Assembly (NCBI GenBank): GCA_964034945.1
Contig: OZ035963.1
Location: 40,633,090 to 40,697,089, forward strand
Length of the DNA: 64,000 bases
Direction: 5' to 3'
From: Chrysopilus asiliformis
Taxonomy: Eukaryota; Arthropoda; Insecta; Diptera; Rhagionidae
Position numbers and translations under genes: made by a program. Position 1 is the stretch's first letter. Each line of letters starts with the position of its first letter. The notes beneath the pieces are model-generated. The model did no database searches. It saw only the letters and a program-made list of their open reading frames with translations, and had not been told where the DNA came from. Below, piece after piece: positions 11,380 through 22,527 of this stretch.

Positions 11380-11746
11380 AAATATTTTTCGGGGTCGCTG
11401 AATACGAATTTGGTGTTGGAATTTTCAAATTCGAAACGTAGGGATAATCCAAGATCCTGTTTCCAAAGTAGCTTTATTTCATAATACGAAACGGAAGATC
11501 CTGTAAGGATAACGCAAATATCCATTTTTTCCGCTTTAGCATTTTTTCCGGGCATGAAGTTGATTATGAATCTGATCATGGAATTTCAAAATTCGAAGCG
11601 GAAGGTCCTGCAAGGATAACTCAAATATCCCTTTGTCATTTTTCCTCGAAATAACCGGCAACAGGGGGCCGCTGATCACGAATCTGGTGTTAGAATTTCA
11701 AAATTCGATATCCTGAAGATCCTGAAAACATAACGAAAAAATGTTT
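11380..11746 (-). repeat. minisatellite array, inverted
   Basis: Units are in the minus orientation (GAAGGTCCTGCAAGGATAAC, GGGGTCGCTGAATACG). The right end is cut by the piggyBac MITE at TTAA. Confidence 0.85.
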
Positions 11747-11750
11747 TTAA

Positions 11751-12036
11751 CACGTTGACGGACAGTAGAAACAAGTGAAATTCGAAAATTGACACTAAAA
11801 CAAGATCGCACTACTCCGTTCACAACCACGTGCATACTCAATGTGTTAACCTTGCATACTAAATTTTTTTTCGAAAACATGACACTAGGCTTCTACTTGT
11901 ACGCTGGTAAATGCACATTTGTGCTGCTACAGCCGCAGTGTCTAAAAACGACCGTTTCGTATTGGACGGCTATTGCCGTCATGTCACATAGTGAACTTGA
12001 ACTTGACGGCTATAGACGCAACTGTCCGTCAACGTG
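11751..12036. mobile_element. piggyBac-type MITE, 286 bp
   Basis: Termini CACGTTGACGGACAGT / ACTGTCCGTCAACGTG are flanked by TTAA at 11747-11750 and 12037-12040. Internal words GACGGCTATTGCCGTC and ACGGCTATAGACG are further inverted repeats. No transposase. Confidence 0.9.
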
Positions 12037-12040
12037 TTAA

Positions 12041-12660
12041 GTTATTTCTTTGATTATTCGTGGAAAAAAACTTATGGGAATGGAAATTAGTGTATTATAT
12101 AATAGGCTTGTGTGTCTGTCTGTCTGTTCATATAAAACTCAAGAACCACTGAATCGATCTGGATTTCAGAGGAGCTTGTTGGCATCAAAAAGTGGGTTTT
12201 AGACCATGGGTCAATACAAGGTTCCTCTTTTTCTTACCAGTTTCTTCGATTTGTTTTCAAAATTTTGAAAAATGAAAATCACGCTTCTACAATAAAAACA
12301 GAAATTTCTAAATTCTTGAAAATTTTAGGATCAAATATTAACAAATTTGACGACGTAGACATATGCATTAATTGGAAAAGATTTTCAGCTCAAAAATTGT
12401 CCAGAATCCATTAATACAATATCAATAACATATTTTTATAATTGTTCTACAGTGTTGTCAAAAACCCGTGCTGAATTTTTAAGAAAATCCCAAAAACTCC
12501 ATTTTCATGCCTCGATCGCAAGAAAAATGCCACATTTCACACTCCCGACTTCCATTAGACAAGTAGTTGAGATTTCGTTGCAACCATTCGAAATTCCATC
12601 ATTTCGCTCACTAACGCAAGTAAATCGTGGCACTTGAACATCGTTAACGATCTCTGCATC
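12041..12660. other. non-coding with repeat edge
   Basis: Bases 12095-12240 (TATAATAGGCTTGTGTGTCT, CTCAAGAACCACTGAATCGA) are the edge type of another dispersed repeat. The remainder to 12660 shows no supported gene. Confidence 0.45.
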
Positions 12661-13190
12661 CAGTGTTGCCACTGACCTCAAGCCCAAAATCGCTGAAATG
12701 AGGAGAAAAAATCTCAAAAGTCTCCGAAATTAAAGACTAGTTTTGAGACTTTTTTTAATGCATATTTAAACATATATCTTGTTTTCAAGTCGGCTTTATT
12801 CTTTGTTTTTAACAATAATAAAATATAATAAAAAAAAACTTTCTCTTCTTAAAAAACACACCGCACCTGCAGCAAAGCAAACATAATTTAAAATAAATTT
12901 GACGTTTACTTAAGTTGAGTGATTCATGTATTTTCTTATAGGGGGATTCTGTGGTACTTATTTATATACATTTGGTAGGTTGTTGACCCAATTAGCATAA
13001 ATGTAAAAAATTGTGAAAAGTATGACATTTATTAGCAAAATTTTCAACACTGTTTTAAGAAACTTTTGAAAATCACTGAAAATCTCCGAGAAGTCGCCAA
13101 AAGACCACTAAAATCTGAAATCTCAACACGTGCTTTTCAAGGCATGAAAGTCGCTAGAAATGAGATAAGTCGCTGAAAATGGCAACACTA
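12661..13190. mobile_element. hAT-type MITE
   Basis: Ends CAGTGTTGCCA and (inverse) TAGTGTTGCCA are flanked by TCTGCATC (12653-12660) and ACTCCATC (13191-13198), 6 of 8 matching. Subterminal GTCGC / AAGTCGC words cluster at the right end. It lies directly beyond the stop codon of the exon pair at 13262-13557. No coding content. Confidence 0.7.
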
Positions 13191-13261
13191 ACTCCATCGC
13201 TGGTATTCTCCTAGTTTTCATAGATTCTCATTTATAATTCTCTTGCCTGTACCTCGCCCCG

Positions 13262-13557
13262 CTAACTTAAAGATGCCGATCGGCGCCTAATGTTTTTGCC
13301 TTGTTTACCGGCCTGAAAATTTTTTAATATCTTCATACCATGATCTTTGGGAAACTCGTTATAAAACTTTTTATGGATATCACATTCTCATGTAATTTAT
13401 TTCTTACCTTTAGTTCTTTTTCCAAAAATTCCAAAAATTGATCTGTATTTCTATCACAAAAAGGCATCCTTTTTGTAATATTTCGTAACTCCATGCGGAT
13501 AGCTTCTAATTCACTTAGAAGTTTCCGTTTTCTATCTTCACTGTCACGTAAGTCATC
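13262..13557 (-). CDS. two 3' exons of an unrecognised spliced gene
   Basis: On the minus strand, exon 13557-13408 is exactly 150 nt (50 codons, no stop). It follows a GTTTTTTAG acceptor and ends AAG/GTAAG, a consensus donor. A 95-nt intron (13407-13313) ends in AAAATTTTCAG. The next exon, 13312-13262, continues in the same phase for 16 codons to TAG. The first exon reads as a charged helix rich in E, K and R (RKRKLLSELEAIRMELRNIT), then a CDRNTDQFLEFLEKELK segment; the last exon is basic (GKQGKNIRRRSASLS). I do not recognise the family. Upstream exons are not visible; the next sequence upstream is intron, then a pogo-like insertion at 13726. It may be the end of a host gene or of a retained fragment. 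Confidence 0.55.
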
Positions 13558-13725
13558 CTAAAAAACACAATAAGGAACAATTAGAAAAGTCACAATTCCA
13601 AATGACCAAAACTTTAAATGGAACTTTTACAGAAACTTCTATTGAAGTCTTGCGATCTTAGCGATTTTTTGTTTCTATATTTCAAATTAAATGCACGAAA
13701 AAGTTATAAAAATAATTTATATGTA

Positions 13726-14625
13726 GGGAAAATATGCTTGAGATGACATACTTTTATTCAACCAAGGATAAAATATATTGTGGTCAAAATTTATAGACAA
13801 AGAAGGTATATTTATTTAGAGAAGTTTATTAACTTAAAAAAATTGTATTTTCACAGCATTAACGTTAAAAAAAACTAATAAAAAAAAATTTGAAGAAAAT
13901 GAGGTACTTTTTATGACATACCATGCTAATCCTCACAAATAAACTTCTTTTGGTTTCCTATAACTCACAAATAAACTTCTTTTGGTTTCCTGATACATCA
14001 GCACATCGATGTCGAATGTATTTAGCACTAGAGCTATTGTTCTTCTGATTTATATTTACTAAAAAAATCATTACAGTAGATGCACGCTACCTTGTCATCA
14101 TCATCCTCTTCAAAATCGCCAGTCTCATCATCTTGGTGATATAACAATACCCTTTTAAAGTCCTTGCGAGTTGTTCTTTTAGTGCATGTTATATTCTTTT
14201 TCTGAAGTTGGAGTTGCGCGTGTATTTCAGTTTTTTTAATGTTCGGGCTTTCAGTTAAAACATGAGAATACTGAAGATATATCATCTTGCCCGGTTGAGT
14301 TCAAATGAAAAAAAAACTACGTGAAACTACAAAAGCTGTACAGTTATTTCAAAGGTGAAATTGCATTTTCAAGACATGACTCCAGTGATTAATGAAATAC
14401 TGATTTATGTTACATTACTTAGTTCTCGTATGTTGCAGCGCAAACAGTGTAGTGTAGCACATAAAAAACGAAAAACGTCACTCTACAAGAAACAAATGCA
14501 AACTGGCACAGTTACCATTTACTCTGCATTTCAAATATAGTGATGCTAGGTTTCTAGAATATATTTTTTACGAGAAACTGAAATTATGCCGTCTTACCAA
14601 GTATGTCATCTTAAGTATATTTCCC
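13726..14625. mobile_element. pogo-like element, internally deleted
   Basis: Ends GGGAAAATATGCTTGAGATG and (inverse) GGGAAATATACTTAAGATG both run on into ACATACTT; TA lies at or next to each edge. It encloses a minus-strand remnant of a jerky/tigger-type transposase at 14037-14285. Direct repeats of ACAAATAAACTTCTTTTGGT lie at 13937 and 13970. Confidence 0.65.
14034..14285 (-). pseudogene. jerky/tigger-type transposase C-terminal fragment
   Basis: The minus frame includes LTESPNIKK, an acidic stretch DDETGDFEEDDDD and KVACIYCNDFFSKYKSEEQ. In pogo-group (DDE_1/CENP-B-like) insect transposases, an acidic tail followed by a C-x2-C finger that continues with WxxC closes the protein. Here the reading stops after the first C-x2-C half. 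The DDE core is absent. It lies inside the TIR element 13726-14625, in reverse relative to the window. Confidence 0.65.
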
Positions 14626-14731
14626 TTATATTGTAAGGGGCTAGGATGGGCTCGTTTGGATATTAACAAATAAATGTCTTTATTTCAATCTCTTAAACAA
14701 TCACAAACTAAGGAGATGCTATACATCACGC
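14626..14731. other. short spacer, nothing recognised
   Basis: No gene, repeat or motif seen. Confidence 0.4.
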
Positions 14732-14734
14732 TAA

Positions 14735-15117
14735 AGCTTAGAGTACACGGCATGCAAAAACACTTGAAACAAAATTATTTTCACGTCACAATCCCTACAT
14801 GTCGTGAAATACCTATATTTGTGATGGCCACATGCGTGCACATGTCATTCACACTTCACATGCCAAAAAGGTAAAATTCGATATGTCGTGTAATACATAT
14901 ATTATGACGCATGTATGATTTTGACGTTGATCCAAATTTCTCAATTTACATGCATCGGCACGAAATTCTGTCGCCACATGTTTGCAAACATGTAGATTTG
15001 GGAAGTTTACATGGCGTGTAATACGGAAATTTTTTGTTCTTCGCAAATGTCACATGCAAAAAACATTTTTCCTGTTCACATTAAAATATAGTTTTTACAT
15101 GCCGTGTACTCTTAGCT
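14735..15117. mobile_element. PIF/Harbinger-type MITE, family with 48581-50655
   Basis: Termini AGCTTAGAGTACACGGCATG and (inverse) AGCTAAGAGTACACGGCATG are flanked by TAA at 14732-14734 and 15118-15120. The interior is built of CACATG / GTGCACATG words. The element at 48581-50655 shares the TAGTACACGGCATG core and the same target. Confidence 0.8.
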
Positions 15118-15120
15118 TAA

Positions 15121-15566
15121 TCTTAATAATTGAAATAGGTCGTCAGAATGGAAAATCGGGGAATCGGGTGACCTAAAGCATGAAAGACGGTTAAATGACA
15201 ATGTGTTTACCAACTATCTTATATATATAAATTCGTTTAACCTGATTGACTGACTGACCGACTGACTCATCAACGCCCAGGCCAAAGCCCTGAAGCTAGA
15301 AACTTTCACAGTGTGTCCCAACCATCACGTAGGCCAGCGATCGTAAGCCCTGTGCACCAAGGGCAACTTCGAAGCTCAAATTGCCTTTTTATCCATCGAT
15401 TCTTCATGCTACCCGTTTCATTCTGGCTTGTACGCAAACTGCATACATACGCATGGTACTTACAAAATAAGGTAATATATTCCGAGTTTCCAAAATGGTA
15501 TTCTACCGCGCATAACGTCACGTGAATTACAAAAATTTGACAGCTCGCTAATTTTGTATAGAAAAC
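15121..15566. repeat. dispersed repeat fragments
   Basis: Bases 15225-15320 (TTGACTGACTGACCGACTGA) are the edge of a dispersed repeat. Bases 15430-15535 share GGTACTTACAAA, AAGGTAATATATT and GTCACGTGAATTAC, in inverse order, with 33960-34050. No gene is supported. Confidence 0.55.
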
Positions 15567-16196
15567 TAGCAGACCTTTCGTTGGCAGCTAAAAGTTTTTT
15601 GTATAAATTTTAGAATGCCAAAAAAAAATAAATTAATTAAAAAGTTTTGGGAAAATATGTTATCCTTACAGGACCTTCCGTTTCGAATTTTGAAATTCCA
15701 ACCCCAAATTCGTGAGAAGCAACCCTGAAAACCTCCCCAAGCCTGTTTTTGCGAGAAAAATTGGAAAAAGGACATTTCCGTTATCCTTACAGGACCTTCC
15801 GTTTAGCATTTGAAAAATCGAACACCGGATTCGCGATCAGCGACCTCGAAAACCCCTTAGTGTCAATTGTTTCAAGAAAAATTGGAAAAAGGACATTTGC
15901 GTTATCCTTACAGGACTTTTCGGTTAGAATTTTGAAATTCCAACACCGGATTCGTGATCAGCGATCCCAAAAACCCCATAATACCGATTTTTCCCAGGAA
16001 AAACGGGAAAAAGGATAGTTATCCTTACAGGACCTTTCGTTTCGAATTTTGAAAATCTAATATCGGATTCGTGATCAGCGATCCCAAACATAATGCCAAT
16101 TTTTCCGGGGAAAAAGGATATTCGCGTTATACTTTCAGGAACTTCCGTTTCAAATTTTCCAAATCTAATACCGGATTCGTGATCAGCGACCCCAAA
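15567..16196 (+). mobile_element. minisatellite element, left half of second full copy
   Basis: The head AACTAGCAGACCTTTCGTTG is followed by about five units with TTATCCTTACAGGACCTTCC. The unit breaks at CCCAAA (16196), where a LINE is inserted, and resumes at 17716 with AAAAACCCCC. Confidence 0.85.
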
Positions 16197-17725
16197 GGTG
16201 TGCCGTCACCTTAGCTGGACCTCTTCGCTCCCTATTTTACCTCAGCTTCTCCAAGGGGATCTATCCCTCTTCTTGGAAAGCAGCTAATGTCCAGCCCATT
16301 CCCAAAAAAGGTGACAAATGCGACCCCTCAAATTATAGGCCTATAGCTCTAACTTCTGTACTTGCCAAGGTTATGGAAACTTTAATAAATACCAAAATTA
16401 CAAATTTTTTAGAGCGCAATAACATAATCAACGATCGCCAATATGGCTTTCGTGCGCGCCGCTCCACAGGCGATCTTTTGGTCTGCTTGACCGAGCGCTG
16501 GAGTAAAAGTCTCCATAATTTTGGCGAATCAAAAACTATAGCGCTGGACATCTCCAAAGCTTTCGACCGTGTTTGGCATAAAGCTTTGATGGCAAAGATA
16601 CGAGCTATCGGTCTAAACCCTGCAATTTCCAAATGGATTGAGAGCTACCTTTCTGATCGTTCAATACAGGTTGTATTGGATGGTTATAAATCTGGTCTCT
16701 TCAAAATTAACTCTGGTGTCCCTCAAGGCTCAGTTCTAGCTCCTACGCTTTTCTTAATATTTATCAATGATCTACTATCTCTCACTCTCAATCCACTTTA
16801 TTGTTTCGCTGATGACAGCTCCCTTGACGCATCCTACCATTTCAGTTCACCTGCAGAATCGAACGCCATTGCAGTTCGATCGAAACGCAGTGAGCAAATT
16901 AGATCTTTGAATTCTGATTTAAACACAATTCTGGCTTGGGGCAGAATCAACCGTGTGGAATTCAACGCATCTAAAACCCAATCAATGCTGTTATCGATGA
17001 AATGCGAAAAATCCCCCGAAACGGTCGAATTTATGAGTGAGTCCATTAGTGACTCAAAAAACATCAGAATGTTGGGCATCGAAATAAATGAGAAGCTCCA
17101 ATGGAGTGATCATATTTTTAAAATAGCAAAGGAAGCATCGCAGTGCCTAGGCTTCCTGGGACGATGCAAAAAATATTTCGCACCAGTCGACGTCCTTAAC
17201 ATTTACAAGAGCTACATTCGACCGAGACTCGAGTACAATTCGCACATTTGGGCTGGAGCCCCAAAAACTGTCCTCCAACTGCTGGACCGAATCCAAAAAC
17301 GTGCGATCCGACTAATTGGAGACAAGTCTTTGACAGATTCATTACCGTCTCTCGAGCATCGTCGCTCTGTTGGAGTACTCAGCATATTCTACAAATATTT
17401 CAATGGGAAATGTTCCACCGAAATTTCCCAACTTATTCCTCCACGGTATATTTTCCCTAGACCCTCTCGTGCAGCTACACGTGCGCACGACTTCTTCCTT
17501 GAGCCTCCCCGCTTTCGTACAGTAAAGTTTAGGGGTTCCTTCATTCCGCGAACAACAAGACTTTGGAACAATTTACCATCCGATGTGTTCCCCCCGGACT
17601 ATAACCCGCAGAAGTTCAAGGAGAACATAAATCGGCATCTCCTTTTGTCCTTCCAACCATCCCGAGCTGTGCTTCGGCATTAAAGGGTCTTCCCCTAAGC
17701 TCTGGCTGGATCTATAAAAAAAAAA
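16197..17725 (+). mobile_element. 5'-truncated LINE inserted in the minisatellite
   Basis: The insert begins inside the RT gene and ends with TCTATAAAAAAAAAA. The host unit reads ...GACCCCAAA | insert | AAAAACCCCCTTATGCC..., so it entered the A5 run of the repeat; the A-rich target duplication merges with the poly(A). Truncation at the 5' side is the usual product of target-primed reverse transcription. Confidence 0.85.
16199..17683 (+). CDS. LINE reverse transcriptase, N-terminally truncated
   Basis: About 494 codons are open without a break. RT motifs in order: GDKCDPSNYRPIALTS, YGFRARRST, ALDISKAFDRVWH, NSGVPQGSVLAPTLFLIFIN and the catalytic FADDSSL box. The C-terminal part has RLEYNSHIW, AIRLIGD, HRRSVGVLSIFYKYF and a final TTRLWNNLPSDVF block seen in CR1/L2- and jockey-related elements. 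No endonuclease domain remains because the insert starts within RT; the first Met (16373) is internal. It has kept its frame, so insertion is probably fairly recent. The clade is not certain; I lean to the CR1/L2 group. Confidence 0.85.
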   Translation, partial: CAVTLAGPLRSLFYLSFSKGIYPSSWKAANVQPIPKKGDKCDPSNYRPIALTSVLAKVMETLINTKITNFLERNNIINDRQYGFRARRSTGDLLVCLTERWSKSLHNFGESKTIALDISKAFDRVWHKALMAKIRAIGLNPAISKWIESYLSDRSIQVVLDGYKSGLFKINSGVPQGSVLAPTLFLIFINDLLSLTLNPLYCFADDSSLDASYHFSSPAESNAIAVRSKRSEQIRSLNSDLNTILAWGRINRVEFNASKTQSMLLSMKCEKSPETVEFMSESISDSKNIRMLGIEINEKLQWSDHIFKIAKEASQCLGFLGRCKKYFAPVDVLNIYKSYIRPRLEYNSHIWAGAPKTVLQLLDRIQKRAIRLIGDKSLTDSLPSLEHRRSVGVLSIFYKYFNGKCSTEISQLIPPRYIFPRPSRAATRAHDFFLEPPRFRTVKFRGSFIPRTTRLWNNLPSDVFPPDYNPQKFKENINRHLLLSFQPSRAVLRH

Positions 17726-18350
17726 CCCCCTTATGCCGATTTTTCCGGGGAAAAACGGGAAAAAGGATATTTATCCTTACAGGACCTTTCGTTTCGAATT
17801 TTGAAAATCTAATACCGGATTCGTGATCAGCGACCCCAAAAACCCTATAATGCAAATTTTTCCGGGGAAAAATGGGAAAAAGGATATTTTCATTATCCTT
17901 ACAGGGACTTCTGTTTCGAATTTGGAAAATCTAATACCGGATTCGTGATCAGCGACCCCAAAAACCCTATAATGCAAATTTTTCCGCAAATTTCCAATTT
18001 TTCGGAAAAATTTATAATGCAAATTTTTCCGAAAAATTGGAAAAAGGATATTTTCATTATCCTTACAGGACCTTCCGTTTCGAATTTTGAAAATCTAATA
18101 CCGGATTCGTGATCAGCGACCCCAAAAACCCTATAATGCAAATTTTTCCGGGGAAAAATGGGAAAAAGGATATTTTCATTATCCTTACAGAACCTTCCGT
18201 TTCGAATTTTAAAAATCTGCATAGCTAAAAACCTGCTCCTGACAACACAGATCATTTTGCAAAAAACCGCGTAAAAATCGGTCCAGTAGTTTTTGAGTTT
18301 TGTAATCTCAAACGGACAGACAGACAAACATCCATTTTTATATATATAGA
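17716..18350 (+). mobile_element. minisatellite element, right half with tail
   Basis: About four more units are followed by the tail AAAAACCGCGTAAAAATCGG, CCAGTAGTTTTTGAGTTTTG, ACGGACAGACAGACAAACAT and TTTTTATATATATAGAT. The tail is the same as at 9790-9895. Unit variants here carry duplicated AATGCAAATTTTTCCG blocks. Confidence 0.85.
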
Positions 18351-18381
18351 TATACATACTATACATAGATTTGCGTTGTGC

Positions 18382-20025
18382 CATAGAAAAATATACTTAA
18401 ATAGAACTTTTGCTCAGAACTAAATTTTTGAAATATTTCCCCTAAAATGAGGGGATCTCTTCTTTCCAGCGCGAGCAAATGCCTCTCGCTTCGCATTTGA
18501 GAGGGAATGAGAAAATATATGTCATGTTTATAAATGTTGAGAACCAATATTGCCAGATATACATATATTAATGTTTAGTACAAGGAAAAAAATATTTTTG
18601 CAATCCGTAAATGAAGTAAATGTTTTCAGACTTTTTATTTATAAATAGTGTTAACATAACGAAATTTAGTAAAACTCTTCAATACACTTTTGTTTGTAAC
18701 TATTTTTTCCATCCAAACCCCTGTACAAATAGTTAAAAAAACGCTGGTTTTCAGTTAAAATAAAGAGCATTATAGAGAATTTTCAACTTCTCTATAATGC
18801 TCTTTGCAAGAGTGGACAAAAAATATTAACGTTTGGTTATTCTCTGTCCATCATTTGTGTTTTGTTAAGTTGAATAAGAGCGAAAATAAAATGTTTTCTG
18901 CTCAATTCACACTTTTTTAATATTATCCTAACAATGAAATTAGTTTGCAGAAGGGTAATAGGAGTTTAGTTTCAGTTATTTTTTTAGGTACACCATTTTG
19001 AAGGTATAAAAGGAGTATAACAAATGTTAGGTTGTATTTTAGAATAGGATATACAAAAACATCCATAAATTTTAAATTTGGCGCTATTTTTAGTTTTAGT
19101 ACAAATAAAAGTTATATGGCAATACCATCAATTTGACAGTTCTCGTGTTTATAATTGAAGCCATCAAAAAATTATAAGGGAACTGATGGAAGTAAATGGA
19201 GTGGTTTAGCTTTCACACCATTACAAGATTCACAAAGCTATGATTAAAATGTGCTAAGTAGTTTAATTCATATGAACTCGCTTCCCAAAGTTTATGCAGG
19301 TGTGATCCGTGAGCGATGTTTAACATTATGGTATTTTTCAAAAAGTAATTTTTCAAAAGCAAGTAAATAGATACCTGTCGAAAATTCTTATCTGGTTTCA
19401 GATTCCGGGAATTTGTAATATTTTAAATTTTTCGCAGTGGTTGTGCCACAACACAAGAAATATATCGGCTTGACATTTTTGCGAAATTAAAAAGTATGGA
19501 TAAGATACTGAAACATGACAAATGATTCAAAACAAAAAATCCGCTTGCCTCTCACCTCAACTTGCCTTATATGTTCTGGTACAAATAACAAAGGGGGTCG
19601 GGTGTAAGAGAAAATGTCAAATAGAAATTTCAGGGATGTGTAAAGTTTTAGTACACGCATGCATTTGCATTTTAGTACAACAAAACAATTTAAGTGCAAT
19701 TTTTCCATTGTAATTCAATTTTGTCCCATTAAGAATCTTTAGTAAAATTCCTTTCACTATAAACATGACTAAAAAAACATTTAAACAGTTAAAACCATAC
19801 TAAAAAATTTTGTTTTGCTCCATACTTTAGAGAAATTTTTAACGTTTAGAATATAGCTACCTAACCCTGATTGCTTGCTTTTAGCACAATTTTTAATGTT
19901 TCCTATCTGATGAATGTGGTAAAGAGAAAAAGTATATAAAATTCCTAAGTTCATCCCGCTTCCTCTTACACTGGTATATGGAAAACCCCTGAAGCGAGAG
20001 TTCTATTCAAGTATATTTTTCTATG
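18382..20025. mobile_element. unclassified TIR element, copy A
   Basis: Ends CATAGAAAAATATACTTAAA and (inverse) CATAGAAAAATATACTTGAA give a 30-bp TIR; the flanks repeat GTTGTGC at 18375-18381 and 20026-20032. Copy B at 61463-63663 is nearly the same apart from a Harbinger MITE. No transposase is present; short open frames do not resemble known proteins. A 7-bp duplication is not diagnostic, so I leave the superfamily open. Confidence 0.8.
18762..18805. repeat. 18-bp-arm hairpin inside the TIR element
   Basis: AAAGAGCATTATAGAGAA and its exact inverse are separated by 8 nt. The same hairpin is conserved in copy B at about 61854-61897. Confidence 0.9.
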
Positions 20026-20569
20026 GTTGTGCGTAGGGATGCCAACGATACCTCGATTTTTGCAAAACATCGAGGTATCGTTGAAAAATATCGAGTTTTA
20101 ACCTCGATATTTAACAGGCCGATATATCGAGGTATCGATGTTGTTACCCACGATGTTAGAACATTACTCCCCAAATAGCATTTTAAGCAGCAATTATGAT
20201 GTTCATCCCCATATTTCGTCACCATGCAAATCGCGGCGATAAGCAATTTATGTCGCAAACACGTCGTTAGTTGTGCCAATGAGACGCGCAACGACACCCA
20301 TAGTGGGGAACACTTTTCAGCGGTTTGCGGCGCCGCAATTATAACGACAGGGACGTAATTAGTTGCCTCATGCGCGAGCGTCATCTGACGGCATTATATC
20401 ACACAATTACACAAATCATCGAGCGGGTTTTCTTTCTCCCTCGAATGCTTGCTAGTAAACAGAGATGAACAAATAAAAACGTAAGCAGAAGACGAACGAG
20501 AAAAATCTAATGGCGACAAATTAATGGAAACTTTTGTGGAGTATTATTTTATAATGGACTTTTCTTCCG

Positions 20570-22527
20570 GGTGAATTCCACACCAACTCATACTCGACTT
20601 GTATGGAGCTTGGAAGTCACCTCTGTTTTTTTAACTTTTTTCATTTGGATGTTTTTAGGGAATTAAAAAAAAATTTCACGTATTTTTTTTGTTTGGCGGA
20701 ATAACGTCCGGTAGGCGGAGGGGAGGGGGTCAAAGTCGGCGAAAACTGGAAATCACAAAAACTTTAAAAATTTGTAACTTCTGAACGGCTTTACCGATTG
20801 TGATGATATTAAACATTTTGGAAAGGTAATTAAATTACCTTGTCACACAAAAATACTTTTTGACTTCCTCCCCCTCACTTTTATATTGTAAAATTCAATT
20901 TAGTGACAAAATTTAAAATATCTCGAGAAAGACATTTTTTGTTCTTTTGAAATTTTTTCTGTAAATACCTACCATCATACCATACAAATTCGCTAAATAA
21001 AATTTGGGGGTAAATGCGTTGTTGATTTTTAAAAAAATTTCAAAAAAAATCGAATGCAAAATTTTTTATATATTTTACTGATTTTCGATTGGTTTTTATG
21101 TCTTATGTACATAATATTATTGCAAAAGTTTTAGAAGATTAAAACTAATTAGAAATTCATTTAAAAGAAAAGTTTTAAATATACATATCACCATTAGAAA
21201 AATTTTTTACTTTGAGAAAATTTCCGTTTTGAATAAATCCGTGAAAATTTTGAGATCCTGGAAGTGTTTTGACACTTTCAAACCTTCTTTGAAGTTGTTT
21301 TACCTCATATTCTCTCTGTGTTACAAATTAAACATAACAAAAGCTATAATTGCCAATCTGGCAATTTTTGAAAACCCGTATGGTGATTTAAGTGAACGGC
21401 GAACAGCTGTACCAAAATTCCACTTTGAAGTCAAACTTTCCAATAAGATTTTTTAAAATTTATTCCAATCGGATTTTGATGTATGGGAGTTTTATGTAGA
21501 ATCATATCCTAAATAACTTTTGTTCTTGGACTTTCTTGATAAGATGCACCGTTTTTGAGTAATTCGCAAAAAATGGACAATTAGGGGGATGCCCCCCATA
21601 TATTTAAAACTTTTTCTTTTAAATAAATTTTTAATTAATTTCAATCTCCTAAAACAAAAGCTATAATTGCCAATCTGGCAATTTTTGAAAACCCGTATGG
21701 TGATTTAAGTGAACGGCGAACAGCTGTACCAAAATTCCACTTTGAAGTCAAACTTTCCAATAAGATTTTTTAAAATTTATTCCAATCGGATTTTGATGTA
21801 TGGGAGTTTTATGTAGAATCATATCCTAAATAACTTTTGTTCTTGGACTTTCTTGATAAGATGCACCGTTTTTGAGTAATTCGCAAAAAATGGACAATTA
21901 GGGGGATACCCCCCATATATTTAAAACTTTTTCTTTTAAATAAATTTTTAATTAATTTCAATCTCCTAAAACTTTTGCATTAATATTATGTACATAGAAC
22001 ATAAAAACCAATCGAAAATCAGTAAAATATATAAAACATTTTGCATTCGATTTTTTTTGAAATTTTTTTAAAAATCAACAACGCATTTACCCCCAAATTT
22101 TATTTAGCGAATTTGTATGATATAATGGTAGGTATTTTACAGAAAAAATTTCAAAAGAAAAAAAAATGTCTTTCTCGAGATATTTTAAATTTTGTCACTA
22201 AATTGAATTTTACAATATAAAAGTGAGGGGGAGGGAGTCAAAAAGTATTTTTGTGTGACAAGGTAATTTAATTACCTTTCCAAAATGTTTAATATCATCA
22301 CAATCGGTAAAGCCGTTCAGAAGTTACAAATTTTTAAAGTTTTTGTGATTTCCAGTTTTCGCCGACTTGGACCTCCTCCCCTCCGCCTACCGGACGTTAT
22401 TCCACCAAACAAAAAAATACGGGTAACTTTTTTTTAAGTCCCTAACAACATCCAAATGAAAAAAAGTTAAGAAATCGAACATGACTGTAAACGTGAGTAT
22501 GAGTTGAGGTGGAGTTCACCTCCGATT
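20570..22527. repeat. long inverted repeat with ~600-bp arms
   Basis: The left arm (20570-21190) and right arm (21935-22527) are near-perfect inverse copies. Matching landmarks are CTCATACTC, ACGTCCGGTAGGCGGAGGGG, AAGGTAATTAAATTACCTT and GGGGGTAAATGCGTTGTTGA. The spacer holds a tandem duplication. A transcript across this would fold into a long double-stranded hairpin. Confidence 0.9.
21341..21974 (+). repeat. 317-bp tandem duplication in the foldback spacer
   Basis: AAGCTATAATTGCCAATCTG starts at 21341 and again at 21658; the units are almost identical. The same module (CAATCGGATTTTGATGTATG) occurs inverted at 36060-36300 and 55480-55740, so it is a dispersed module. Confidence 0.9.

Noticed and set aside
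12505..12717. Minus-strand frame with several cysteines
   Set aside because: It runs across the edge of the hAT MITE at 12661 and has no splice sites or known domain.
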